This document shows positions 1-8,907 of a stretch of 64,000 nt of DNA, one piece after another. Every line of letters starts with the position of its first letter. Position 1 is the stretch's first letter. The notes beneath the pieces are model-generated. The model was not told where the DNA came from, did no database searches, and saw only the letters and a program-made list of their open reading frames with translations. This stretch comes from Burkholderiales bacterium (GTDB lineage: Bacteria > Pseudomonadota > Gammaproteobacteria > Burkholderiales > Burkholderiaceae_C). The stretch is from contig JACRPO010000005.1 in the NCBI GenBank assembly GCA_016223165.1, forward strand, positions 558,001 to 622,000, read 5' to 3'. The position numbers and the translations under genes were made by a program.

Positions 1-1669
1 GGCCCCGCAGCGCGCGCGGCAGCCGCTCTCGCAGCATCTCCAGCAGCAGCGCCCGGTGCACGGTGCGCTCGCTGCTGGCGGGGTGAAACCACCACCAGCC
101 GTCGGCGCGCATCTGCAGCGCGGCGGCCACGAAGCGCTCGCAGACCTCCTCGAAGTCGGCGTCCTCGAAGTGCAGACCGAAGATCAGGCGGCCCGTGCCC
201 ACCCAGCTCAGGGCCAGGCCCTGCGCGCGCAGGTAGAACTGCAGCATCCAGTGGTAGCGCGAGGGCTGCGAGTACATCACGGTCCAGATCGTGCCGAGCT
301 GCGCCACGCGCACCGGCAGGCCGGCCTCGGCGAGGCGGGCGTTCATGCGTGCCGCGCGCGCCTCCCAGGTGGCGTCGAGGTCCTGATAGAGCGAGCGCAC
401 CTGCGGGGTCTCGAGGCGGCGCAGGAAGACGTTCATCGCCGCCATCACGTAGGGGTGGGCGTTGAAGGTGCCGCGCGCGAAGCACAGGTCGGCCGGCCTG
501 TCTTCGCGGTAGCGCTGCATCAGCCGATGCGGGCCGCAGGTCACGCCCACCGGCAGGCCGCCGCCGAGTGTCTTGCCGTAGGTGACGAGGTCGGCGCGCA
601 CGCCGAAATACTCCTGCGCACCGCCGGGCGCGAGGCGGAAGCCGACGAACACCTCGTCGAGGATGAGCACGATGCCGCGCTCGCTGCACACCTCGCGCAG
701 GCGCTGCAGCCAGCCCTTGTAGGCGGCGCGGTCGAAGGCGGCGCCCGAGCGCGAGGCGACCAGCGCCGAGTCGCCCGGCGCGTTGCGGTTCGGGTGCAGG
801 GCCTGGATCGGATTGACGAGCACGCAGGCGATGTCGTCGCGCGTGCGCAGCACGTGCAGCGTGCGCTCGTCCATGTCGCGCAGCGTGTACGTCTCGCGCG
901 GCGGCATCGGGTTGCCGGGGCCGGGCTGCACGTCCTCCCACCAGCCGTGGTAGGCGCCGGAGAAGCGCACGACGTAGCGTCGGCCGGTGTGGTAGCGCGC
1001 CAGGCGAACGGCCTGCATCACGGCCTCGGTGCCGGACATGTGGAACGACACCGCCTCCTGGCCCGAGAGGCGCTGCAGGCGCCGCACGTTGTCGAGCACG
1101 CAGGGGTGGTAGGCGCCGAGCACCGGGCCGAGCGGCTGCGCGATCTGCTGCGCCTCGGCGATGCACGACTTGTAGAAGTCGACACCGAACAGGTTGACGC
1201 CGTACGAGCCCGTGAGATCGATGAGCCGGTTGCCGTCGAGGTCCTCGACCTCGGTGCCGTCGGCCGCGCGCAGGAAGGCGCCCACGCTCAGCTGCTGGCG
1301 CAGGTAGGGGCTGAACTGGAACGGCACGCGGTAGCTGCCGGTGAAGGCGAGGTCGGGCAGGGCGGCGCGCGCCTCGCGCGTCATCGCCGTCGTGCTCGCG
1401 TAGCGCTCGGCGTAGAGCGCGGCCAGCGCCTTCAGGCCGGCGCGCCGCGCGGCCTGCACCGGCGCCGGCGCGCCGTCGCAGGCGAAGAACTGGCCCTCGT
1501 CGTAGGCGTAGCCCGGCACCTGGGCCGCGAACCACTTGGCGATGCGCGAGTGCCCGGCGAGCGAGCGGTGCTTCGCGCGCGAGAGTGCGAGCCGCCGGCG
1601 CGCCGCGGTCCAGCCGAAACCCAGCAGCGTGGCGGCGGCCACGGCTGTCAATGTGGATGTGATCTGCAT
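1..1669 (-). CDS. Class III PLP aminotransferase, glutamate-1-semialdehyde aminomutase-like (3' end outside window)
   Basis: The minus-strand frame stays open from the ATG at 1669 to the window edge, giving 556 codons with no stop seen. The body is a fold-type I, class III aminotransferase: the cofactor-binding stretch SFHMSGTEAV, the RFSGAYHGWW segment typical of glutamate-1-semialdehyde aminomutases, the acidic LILDEVFVGFR strand, and the PLP lysine K366 in VTYGKTLGGG. It is longer than the usual ~430 residues: about 110 residues precede the domain, starting with a hydrophobic stretch (TLTAVAAATLLGFGW) that could be a membrane anchor. It diverges from the decarboxylase gene, whose start is 34 nt away. 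The substrate cannot be read from sequence; true haem-pathway HemL is unlikely given the extension and the lipid-gene context. Confidence 0.85.
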   Translation of the reverse strand, partial: MQITSTLTAVAAATLLGFGWTAARRRLALSRAKHRSLAGHSRIAKWFAAQVPGYAYDEGQFFACDGAPAPVQAARRAGLKALAALYAERYASTTAMTREARAALPDLAFTGSYRVPFQFSPYLRQQLSVGAFLRAADGTEVEDLDGNRLIDLTGSYGVNLFGVDFYKSCIAEAQQIAQPLGPVLGAYHPCVLDNVRRLQRLSGQEAVSFHMSGTEAVMQAVRLARYHTGRRYVVRFSGAYHGWWEDVQPGPGNPMPPRETYTLRDMDERTLHVLRTRDDIACVLVNPIQALHPNRNAPGDSALVASRSGAAFDRAAYKGWLQRLREVCSERGIVLILDEVFVGFRLAPGGAQEYFGVRADLVTYGKTLGGGLPVGVTCGPHRLMQRYREDRPADLCFARGTFNAHPYVMAAMNVFLRRLETPQVRSLYQDLDATWEARAARMNARLAEAGLPVRVAQLGTIWTVMYSQPSRYHWMLQFYLRAQGLALSWVGTGRLIFGLHFEDADFEEVCERFVAAALQMRADGWWWFHPASSERTVHRALLLEMLRERLPRALRG

Positions 1670-1703
1670 GCCCCGAGGTCTAGCCGCGAGCGATGACAAG
1701 CCA

Positions 1704-2669
1704 ATGAAACCGAGACGCTTCCCCAGTTTCCGCAATCCCTTTCGACACCTGCCCCTCGCGGGCCGGCTGCTCTCCCCGCTGCGGCGCCTCGCACGGCCCA
1801 GGCGGCTGCCCAATCCCTTGCGCCGCATCGCGGCGATCGAGTCGCTCAACTTCCTCGTCACCAACCGCATCCCGCGCGTCGCGCTGACGCGTGGCATGGG
1901 CTGGTACAGCGCGATCCGCAGCCCGACGCTGACGCGCGCCTCGCTGGCGGTGTGGCGGCTGTTCTCGGAGGTGGACCTGAGCGACGCCGAGCCGCGGCGC
2001 TACCGCAGCCTGCAGGAGGTCTTCACGCGGCGGCTCGTGCCAGGTGCGCGCATCGTCGATCCGCACCCGGAAGTGCTCGCGAGCCCATCGGACGCCATCG
2101 TCGGCGCCTGCGGCCGCGTCGTCGACGGCCTGCTGCTGCAGGCCAAGGGCTCGGCCTACCGGCTCGAGGACCTGCTGCGCTCGCGCGAGGCGGCGCAGGA
2201 GTTCGCGAACGGCGTGTACGTGACGCTGCGCCTGACCTCGGCGATGTACCACCGCTTCCATGCCCCGCACGACCTGACCGTGGACCGGGTCACCTACGTG
2301 AGCGGCGACGCCTACAACGTCAACCCGCCGGCGCTGGCCCGCCTGCCCGGGCTCTTCTGCCGCAACGAGCGCGCGGTGCTGCGCGCCACGCTCGAGCGCG
2401 GCGGCCACCGCATCGCGCTCGTGCCGGTGGCGGCCATCCTCGTGGCCAGCATCCGCCTGCACTGCATCGACGTGCTGCTGCGCCTGCGCCACCGCGGGCC
2501 CGACGCATGGGAGTGCAACGCGCGGCATGGCAAGGGCGAGGAGATGGGCTGGTTCGAGCACGGCTCGACCATCATCGTCTTCGCCCCGGCGGGCTTCACG
2601 CTGGCGCCCGGCATCGCGCCGGGCCGGCGGCTGCGCATGGGGCAGGCATTGATGCAGTGGCCTGCGTGA
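1704..2669 (+). CDS. psd: Phosphatidylserine decarboxylase, type I-like
   Basis: This 321-residue protein belongs to the pyruvoyl-dependent phosphatidylserine decarboxylases, which make phosphatidylethanolamine at the inner membrane. The family signature segments are MYHRFHAPHD, the VSGDAYNVNPPALARLPGLFCRNER region and the self-cleavage site G287-S288-T289 in EHGSTIIVF, where S288 should become the pyruvoyl group. The first ~45 residues are basic and proline-rich. I chose the ATG at 1704. An in-frame ATG at 1668 would add 12 residues but would overlap the start codon of the divergent aminotransferase. It leads a rightward group with a diacylglycerol-type glycosyltransferase and UDP-glucose dehydrogenase. 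It may be a second, stress-related copy rather than the only psd; the window cannot tell. Confidence 0.88.
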   Translation: MKPRRFPSFRNPFRHLPLAGRLLSPLRRLARPRRLPNPLRRIAAIESLNFLVTNRIPRVALTRGMGWYSAIRSPTLTRASLAVWRLFSEVDLSDAEPRRYRSLQEVFTRRLVPGARIVDPHPEVLASPSDAIVGACGRVVDGLLLQAKGSAYRLEDLLRSREAAQEFANGVYVTLRLTSAMYHRFHAPHDLTVDRVTYVSGDAYNVNPPALARLPGLFCRNERAVLRATLERGGHRIALVPVAAILVASIRLHCIDVLLRLRHRGPDAWECNARHGKGEEMGWFEHGSTIIVFAPAGFTLAPGIAPGRRLRMGQALMQWPA

Positions 2670-2692
2670 CCGCCCCCGCCGGCAGCCCGGGC

Positions 2693-2710
2693 CTGTCATC
2701 GATCCGGCAC
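2693..2710 (+). promoter_or_regulatory. Possible degenerate Pho box
   Basis: CTGTCAT (2693-2699) is followed 11 nt later by CCGGCAC (2704-2710), a 5/7 match to the PhoB half-site CTGTCAC. Spacing and phase match a Pho box, and the site lies 48 nt before the glycosyltransferase start. Only one half is good and no convincing -10 follows, so this is a weak call that rests partly on the neighbouring Pho genes. Confidence 0.3.
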
Positions 2711-2757
2711 GGGACCATCACACCTTCGTCATCGGCGCGCCCGAGCATGCGTCGCCG

Positions 2758-3966
2758 ATGACGCCGAAGATCGATCTCGTCTACTTCAATGCCGGGGGGG
2801 GCCACCGCGCCGCCGCGCTGGCCCTCGAGGCCGCCATCCGCACCCAGGGCTGGCCCTGGCAGGTGCGGCGCGTCAACCTCGCCGAAGTGCTCGACCCGAA
2901 CGAGCGCTTCCGCAGCGTCACCGGCATCGCGCCCGAGGACCTCTACAACCTCCGCCTCGCGCGCGGCTGGACCCTCGGCCTGCGGCAGGAGCTGCGCATG
3001 CTGCAAGCGGCGATCCGCGCCGCGCACGGGCCGCTCGTGCGCCGCCTCTCGCGCCACTGGGCCGAGAGCGAGCCCGACCTCGTCGTCTCGCTGATCCCGA
3101 ACTTCAACCGCGCACTCGCCGAATCGCTGGCGCTCGCCTGTCCGGGCGTGCCCTTCGTGACGGTGCTGACCGATCTCGCGGACCTGCCGCCGCACTTCTG
3201 GATCGAGCCCGGGTTGCAGCAGCGCATCGTCTGCGGCACCGACGAAGCCGTGGCGCAGGCCAGGCGGGCCGGCTACGGCCGCGGCGCGGTCTGGCGCGTC
3301 TCGGGCATGTTGCTGCGCCCCGCCTTCCATGAACCGCCGGCGGCCGGCAAGGCCCAGCGTCGTGCCGCCATCGGCCTGCAGCCGGCGCGGCCGACGGCGC
3401 TGGTGATGTACGGCGCCTACGGCTCGGCCGAGATGCTCGAGATCGCGGCCGCGCTGCCCGAGATGCAACTGATCCTGATGTGCGGCCGCAACGCGCGCCT
3501 GGCGCGGCGGCTGCGCGCCTTGCCCGGCCCCGGTGGGCGCCACGCGGTCGTCGAGTTCACCGAGGATGTGCCGGCCTACATGGCGGCGGCCGACTTCTTC
3601 ATCGGCAAGCCGGGCCCCGGCTGCCTCAGCGAGGCGCTGCAGCTCGGGCTGCCGGTCATCACCTTCGGCAACGCCTGGACGATGCCACAGGAGCGCTTCA
3701 ACGTGCGCTGGGTGTGCGAGCAGGGTTACGGCCTCGCGGTGCGCTCGGTGCGCGAGTTGCCGGCCGCGGTGAATGCGCTGCTCGCCGACCTGCCCGCCTA
3801 CGCGGCTCGCGTGCCGGTGCTGCGCAATCGCGCCGCCTTCGAGGTGCCGCAGATCCTCGCGCGGCTGCTGCGGCAGTCCGGCCCCACGGTGCGCGAGCTG
3901 CACGTGCTGCGCGCGCCGGCGCGGCGCGCATTCGATCCCCCGGTTCCTCAGGAGGCTTTGCAGTGA
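2758..3966 (+). CDS. GT28-type glycosyltransferase, MGDG-synthase-like
   Basis: A 402-residue protein of the MurG/monogalactosyldiacylglycerol-synthase superfamily. The N-terminal glycine loop FNAGGGHRAAALALE (about residues 10-24) is the MGDG-synthase N-domain signature. The C-terminal nucleotide-sugar-binding lobe has FFIGKPGPGCLSEALQLGLP (about 280-300). No membrane segment is evident, as expected for a peripheral enzyme using a lipid acceptor. The last codon overlaps the next gene by GTGA and an SD (GGAGG at 3951) lies inside this gene, so it is translationally coupled to ugd. That suggests the donor is UDP-glucose or UDP-glucuronate and the product a glycosyl-diacylglycerol. Acceptor and sugar are inferred from family and context only. 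Confidence 0.85.
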   Translation: MTPKIDLVYFNAGGGHRAAALALEAAIRTQGWPWQVRRVNLAEVLDPNERFRSVTGIAPEDLYNLRLARGWTLGLRQELRMLQAAIRAAHGPLVRRLSRHWAESEPDLVVSLIPNFNRALAESLALACPGVPFVTVLTDLADLPPHFWIEPGLQQRIVCGTDEAVAQARRAGYGRGAVWRVSGMLLRPAFHEPPAAGKAQRRAAIGLQPARPTALVMYGAYGSAEMLEIAAALPEMQLILMCGRNARLARRLRALPGPGGRHAVVEFTEDVPAYMAAADFFIGKPGPGCLSEALQLGLPVITFGNAWTMPQERFNVRWVCEQGYGLAVRSVRELPAAVNALLADLPAYAARVPVLRNRAAFEVPQILARLLRQSGPTVRELHVLRAPARRAFDPPVPQEALQ

Positions 3967-5339
3967 AGATCAGCGTCATCGGCGCCGGCTATGTCGGCCT
4001 CGTCACCTCGGCGTGCCTCGCCGACATGGGCAACAGCGTCGTCTGCCTCGACGTCGACCCGGCGCGCCTGCGCGTGCTGCGCGAGGGCGGCGTGCCGATC
4101 CACGAGCCGGGCCTCGAGGCGCTGCTGCGGCACAACGTCGCGGCGCGGCGCCTCGCCTTCACCGACGATGCGGCGCACGCGGTCGGGCACGGCACCATCG
4201 TCTTCATCGCCGTGGGCACGCCGGCGGCCGAGGACGGCTCGGCCGATCTCGAGCACGTGCTCGCCGCTGCGACCACGATCGGCCGGCACATGGTCGACTA
4301 CAAGGTCGTCGTCGACAAGAGCACCGTGCCGGTGGGCACCGCCGACCGCGTGCGCGAGGTCATCGCTGCGCAGCTGCACGAGCGTTGCGCGCTGCTGCCG
4401 TTCGCCGTCGTCTCCAACCCGGAGTTCCTGAAGGAGGGCGCGGCGATCGAGGACTTCATGCGTCCCGACCGCGTCATCGTCGGCAGCGACGACGAGCGCG
4501 CGACGCTGCTGATGCGCGCGCTCTATGCCCCCTTCCTGCGCAATCGCGACCGCCTGCTGGTGATGGACGTGCGCAGCGCCGAACTGACGAAGTACGCCGC
4601 CAACGCGATGCTGGCCACGCGCATCAGCTTCATGAACGAGCTGGCCGGCGTGGCCGAGCGAGTCGGCGCCGATGTCGAGCAAGTGCGCCTGGGGCTGGGC
4701 AGCGACCCGCGCATCGGCACGCACTTCCTCTATGCCGGCTGCGGCTGGGGCGGCTCGTGCCTGCCCAAGGACGTGAAGGCGCTCAGGCGCACGGCCGCCG
4801 ACCTGGGCATGGACATGCAGATCCTCGGCGCCGTGCAGGCCGTGAACGAGCGGCAGCGGCGCCTGCTCGTCGAGCGCGCCCAGCGGCGCTTCGGGCCCTC
4901 GCTGCGCGGGCGCCGGTTCGCGCTCTGGGGCCTGGCCTTCAAGCCGGGCACCGACGACCTGCGCGAGGCGCCGGCGCTGGAGATCATCGAGGCCCTTCTG
5001 CAGGCCGGCGCGACGGTGCAGGCCTACGACCCGGCCGTCGGCGCCACGCCGACGCGGCTGCTCACGCGCCGCGAGGGCTTCTCGTTCGCCGACGATCCGC
5101 TGGCCGCCGCCGACGACGCCGACGCGCTGATGATCGTCACCGAGTGGCGCGAATTCCGCAGCCCCGACTTCGAGGCGCTGCGCGCGCGGCTGCGCGAGCC
5201 GGTGATCTTCGATGGCCGCAACATCTTCGAGCCGCAGCAGATGGCGGCTCTCGGTTTCGAGTACCACGGTATCGGGCGCGGCCAGGCCGGCTATCCCGGG
5301 GCAAGGACACCGGCGGCGCCACTTGCGCTGATCGCCTGA
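3963..5339 (+). CDS. ugd: UDP-glucose 6-dehydrogenase
   Basis: Oxidises UDP-glucose to UDP-glucuronate with two NAD+. The 458-residue length suits the bacterial single-chain family. Visible motifs are the Rossmann start ISVIGAGYVGLV, the VDKSTVPVGTA segment, SNPEFLKEGAAIEDF, the catalytic-cysteine loop in YAGCGWGGSCLPKD, and the C-terminal LWGLAFKPGTDDLREAPAL. The start is GTG at 3963, with GGAGG (3951-3955) seven nt upstream and GTGA overlap with the preceding stop. The pairing with a GT28 enzyme points to glucuronosyl-diacylglycerol as product. Supply for an exopolysaccharide is the main alternative. Confidence 0.95.
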   Translation: MKISVIGAGYVGLVTSACLADMGNSVVCLDVDPARLRVLREGGVPIHEPGLEALLRHNVAARRLAFTDDAAHAVGHGTIVFIAVGTPAAEDGSADLEHVLAAATTIGRHMVDYKVVVDKSTVPVGTADRVREVIAAQLHERCALLPFAVVSNPEFLKEGAAIEDFMRPDRVIVGSDDERATLLMRALYAPFLRNRDRLLVMDVRSAELTKYAANAMLATRISFMNELAGVAERVGADVEQVRLGLGSDPRIGTHFLYAGCGWGGSCLPKDVKALRRTAADLGMDMQILGAVQAVNERQRRLLVERAQRRFGPSLRGRRFALWGLAFKPGTDDLREAPALEIIEALLQAGATVQAYDPAVGATPTRLLTRREGFSFADDPLAAADDADALMIVTEWREFRSPDFEALRARLREPVIFDGRNIFEPQQMAALGFEYHGIGRGQAGYPGARTPAAPLALIA

Positions 5340-5560
5340 GCCGACGCCCGACGCGGCCGGCCTTTACCGCGTGGTGCGCGACGGCCCCCTCGAGGACGAC
5401 TGCTCCATCGTCGCTGTCACGCTCCTCCAGGCCGGCTCGGTCAGCGTGCCGCGGCCGGGCCGCGCAGATCGATCAGGGCAAGCAAGGTGGTGCCGGTTCG
5501 CCGACGCGTGCGCGCCGATGCGTCAAGCCGCGGCGCGAGCCGGCGCATGCATTCATCGTG

Positions 5561-6457
5561 TCAGTCCACCATGGCGGGCTCGCGCGCCTGCGGGCGGCGC
5601 TCCGGGGCCGCCGGTGCGGCCGCGTACACCGGCGGCGCGTGGATGCCGCGGTCGATGATCTCCAGCCGCCCGTCGTGATGCTCGACGATGGCCGTCAGGC
5701 TCTCGACCCAGTCGCCGTCGTTGCAGTAGAGCACGCCTTCGACGAGGCGGATCTCCGCGTGGTGGATGTGCCCGCAGACGACGCCGTCGGCGCCGCGCTT
5801 GCCCGCCTCGCGCGCCACCGCGACCTCGAAGTCGTTGACATAGCTGACCGCTCGCTTGACCTTGAACTTCAGGTAGCGCGAGAGGCTCCAGTAGGGCAGG
5901 CCCAGGCGGCCGCGGGCCAGGTTCAGGAAACGGTTGACCTTGAGGGTGAACTCGTAGGCCGCATCGCCGACATAGGCGAGCCAGCGCGCGTGCTGGATGA
6001 CGCCGTCGAAGTAGTCGCCGTGCGTCACCCACAGCCGCCGGCCGTCGGCGGTGACGTGCATGCAGTCCTCGACGACATCGATGCCGCCGAAGTTGTGCGT
6101 CACGTAGCGGCGCGCGAACTCGTCGTGGTTGCCCGGCACGAAGACGACGCGGGTACCTTTGCGCGCCTTGCGCATGAGCTTCTGCACGACGTCGTTGTGT
6201 GTCTGCGGCCAGTACCACGAGCGCCGCAGCTGCCAGCCGTCGACGATGTCGCCGACGAGGAAGAGCGTCTCGCACTCGACCTCGCGCAGGAAGTCGAGCA
6301 GCGGGCCCGCCTGGCAACCGGGCGTGCCCAGGTGCAGGTCGGAGATGAAGACCGTGCGCACGCGCAGCCGCGGCGGGGCTTCGGCTGCCTCCGCGGCCTC
6401 GGGGACACCCGGGCGAACGGGCCGGCCCGAGTCGGCGAGCAGGGAGTCGGCATGCAT
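5561..6457 (-). CDS. Calcineurin-like metallophosphoesterase, PlcP-like (LpxH-related family)
   Basis: A 298-residue metallophosphoesterase. The dinuclear-metal ligands are in order: D40 and H42 (FISDLHLGT), D70 (VGDIVDGWQ), N110-H111-D112 (VPGNHDE), THGDYFDG, and CGHIHH near the C-terminus. The family is usually annotated UDP-2,3-diacylglucosamine hydrolase, but segments such as SWYWPQTHNDVVQKL match the longer subgroup that contains Sinorhizobium PlcP, a phospholipase C that frees diacylglycerol under phosphate starvation. Location between lipid-glycosylation genes and the pst operon supports that reading. I chose the ATG at 6457; an upstream ATG at 6529 would add a cysteine/arginine-rich tail unlike the family. 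No Pho box is seen on its own strand. Confidence 0.82.
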   Translation of the reverse strand: MHADSLLADSGRPVRPGVPEAAEAAEAPPRLRVRTVFISDLHLGTPGCQAGPLLDFLREVECETLFLVGDIVDGWQLRRSWYWPQTHNDVVQKLMRKARKGTRVVFVPGNHDEFARRYVTHNFGGIDVVEDCMHVTADGRRLWVTHGDYFDGVIQHARWLAYVGDAAYEFTLKVNRFLNLARGRLGLPYWSLSRYLKFKVKRAVSYVNDFEVAVAREAGKRGADGVVCGHIHHAEIRLVEGVLYCNDGDWVESLTAIVEHHDGRLEIIDRGIHAPPVYAAAPAAPERRPQAREPAMVD

Positions 6458-6517
6458 GGACGCGCATGATCGGTCGCACGCATGACGCTCACGTGAAGGT
6501 CGGCCGGGCATGAGCCG

Positions 6518-6542
6518 GCATGTGCACATGCATGTGCATGCG
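6518..6542. other. 25-nt alternating purine-pyrimidine tract with palindrome
   Basis: Every base from 6518 to 6542 alternates purine and pyrimidine, and CATGTGCACATG (6519-6530) is a perfect 12-bp palindrome. It lies in the 337-nt gap between the phosphoesterase start (6457) and pstS (6795), which holds no gene. Such tracts can adopt Z-form DNA; a role as binding site is unproven. Confidence 0.6.
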
Positions 6543-6571
6543 GTGGCGGCCGTCGCCGCGCCGTCGCGGCG

Positions 6572-6589
6572 CTGTCATCGACCTGTCAT
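6572..6589 (+). promoter_or_regulatory. Pho box 1 (PhoB-binding site)
   Basis: Two perfect copies of CTGTCAT at 6572-6578 and 6583-6589, separated by CGAC, give the 11-bp period of the classical PhoB direct repeat. It points toward pstS, 205 nt away, and lies 115 nt from the divergent phosphoesterase start. It could serve as an upstream activator site or a distal promoter. Confidence 0.85.
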
Positions 6590-6714
6590 CGGCCGGGCGA
6601 AGACTGCCTGCCGGCCCATGCCTGTCCTCGCCGCAACGCGGCTGCCCAACTGGCCCATGGCGGGGCGCTGCCGCGCAAGGCGGCTGCCTTGGGACTGTCA
6701 TGGAAAGCGAGCCG

Positions 6715-6748
6715 ATGTCACCCTCCTGTCACATGACAACCCTAGAGT
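6715..6748 (+). promoter_or_regulatory. Pho box 2 and -10 of the pstS promoter
   Basis: ATGTCAC (6715-6721) and CTGTCAC (6726-6732) are 11 bp apart and stand where a -35 element would be. TAGAGT at 6743-6748 fits a -10 about 10 nt after the box, the usual layout of PhoB-activated promoters. Transcription would begin near 6755, about 40 nt before the pstS start. A further single CTGTCAT at 6695 is out of phase. Confidence 0.8.
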
Positions 6749-6794
6749 GACCTTCAGCACGAATCACGAAACCACCCAGACCCAGGAGTCCACG

Positions 6795-7784
<990 letters not shown>

Positions 7785-7806
7785 GCGCCGACCGCGTCAT
7801 CACGCG

Positions 7807-7841
7807 CGGCCCCGCAGCCTTGCCGGCGCGGGGCCGTTTTT
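7807..7841 (+). terminator. Rho-independent terminator/attenuator after pstS
   Basis: A 9-bp perfect stem, CGGCCCCGC (7807-7815) with GCGGGGCCG (7828-7836), is followed directly by TTTTT (7837-7841). It lies 22 nt after the pstS stop and 60 nt before pstC, so it probably acts as a partial terminator that sets the pstS to pstCAB ratio. Confidence 0.9.
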
Positions 7842-7901
7842 CGGGGCCGTCCCGCGCCGGCGTTCGGCGTCTCGGCGGGGCGAACGGCGTAGGTTCCTAG
7901 A

Positions 7902-8873
7902 ATGAGCAGCAGCACCACAACAACGCGAGGCGCCGCCGTGCCGGAGATGCCGCTGACGGGTGAGGCGCGCCTGGCGCAGCTGGCCCTCGCCAAGGCGGCG
8001 CGCAAGCGCCGCGAGAAGGCGATCGAGTTCGTCCTGCTGCTGGCGGCCTGCGTCTCCGTGGTCACGACGCTGGGCATCGTCTACATCCTGCTGAAGGAGT
8101 CGTTCTCCTTTTTCACCCATGTGTCGCTGTGGGACTTCCTCACCGACACGCAGTGGACGCCGCTGTTCGACGATGCGCACTTCGGCATCATGGTGCTGCT
8201 GTCGGGCACGCTCACGAGCTCGGTGGTGGCGCTCCTCGTCGCGATCCCGCTGGGTACGATCATCGCGATCTACCTGTCCGAATTTGCCGGACACAGGACG
8301 CGCGAGACGCTGAAGCCGCTGCTCGAGTTGTTGTCGGCCGTGCCGACGATCATCTACGGCTACTTCGCGCTGCTCTTCGTCACGCCGCTCCTGCAGAAGG
8401 TCTTCCCCGAGCTGCCCGGCTTCAACGTGCTCTCGGCCGGCCTGGTGATGGGCATCATGATCATCCCGTACGTGGCCTCGCTGTCCGAGGACGCCATGCG
8501 CGCCGTGCCAATGGGCCTGCGCGAGGGTTCGTACGCGATGGGTGCGACGCGCTACCAGACGGCGGTGCGCGTGGTCGTGCCGGCGGCGGTTTCGGGCATC
8601 GCCTCGGCCTACATCCTCGGCATCTCGCGCGCGGTCGGCGAGACCATGATCCTCGCCGTGGCCGCGGGCATGCAGCCCAGTCTCACCTTCAACCCGATGG
8701 AGCCGGCGGCCACCATCACGAGCTACATCGTGCAGGTGGCGCTCGGGGACCTGCCGCACGGCTCGGTGGGCTACCAGACCATCTTCGCTGCCGGCCTGAT
8801 GCTGCTGCTGCTGACGCTGGCCTTCAACATGCTCGGCTACTGGGTGCGGCGTCGCTACCGCGAGGCCTACTGA
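7902..8873 (+). CDS. pstC: Phosphate ABC transporter permease
   Basis: Inner-membrane subunit of the high-affinity phosphate transporter. 323 residues with six predicted membrane segments, the first at about 45-70 (FVLLLAACVSVVTTLGIVYIL). The ABC-permease EAA loop reads MGLREGSYAMGATRYQTAVR, where the ATPase docks. The first 40 residues are a cytosolic Ala/Arg-rich lead. There is no good SD; the ATG at 7902 is supported by alignment to family length. It is downstream of the pstS attenuator and followed after 34 nt by pstA. Confidence 0.96.
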   Translation: MSSSTTTTRGAAVPEMPLTGEARLAQLALAKAARKRREKAIEFVLLLAACVSVVTTLGIVYILLKESFSFFTHVSLWDFLTDTQWTPLFDDAHFGIMVLLSGTLTSSVVALLVAIPLGTIIAIYLSEFAGHRTRETLKPLLELLSAVPTIIYGYFALLFVTPLLQKVFPELPGFNVLSAGLVMGIMIIPYVASLSEDAMRAVPMGLREGSYAMGATRYQTAVRVVVPAAVSGIASAYILGISRAVGETMILAVAAGMQPSLTFNPMEPAATITSYIVQVALGDLPHGSVGYQTIFAAGLMLLLLTLAFNMLGYWVRRRYREAY

Positions 8874-8907
8874 GCGGCTCGAGAGCACAAGAGCGCACAC
8901 GAGTGAC

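Noticed and set aside
1645..1662. CTGTCAA followed by ATGTGAT near the psd start
   Set aside because: The spacing is 12 bp and the second half is poor; it also lies inside the aminotransferase start.
56..1696. Plus-strand open frame of 546 codons over the aminotransferase
   Set aside because: Shadow of the minus-strand aminotransferase; its translation is Ala/Arg/His-rich with no family pattern, while the other strand shows a full PLP enzyme.
5340..5560. Possible gene in the gap between ugd and the phosphoesterase
   Set aside because: Short frames on both strands lack start signals and family patterns; nothing supported in these 220 nt.
6695..6720. Third Pho half-site CTGTCAT at 6695
   Set aside because: Its distance of 20 bp to the next half-site is not a multiple of the 11-bp period, so it is not counted as a box.
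6458..6739. Minus-strand Pho box for the phosphoesterase gene
   Set aside because: ATGACAA at 6733 has no second copy 11 bp away on that strand.
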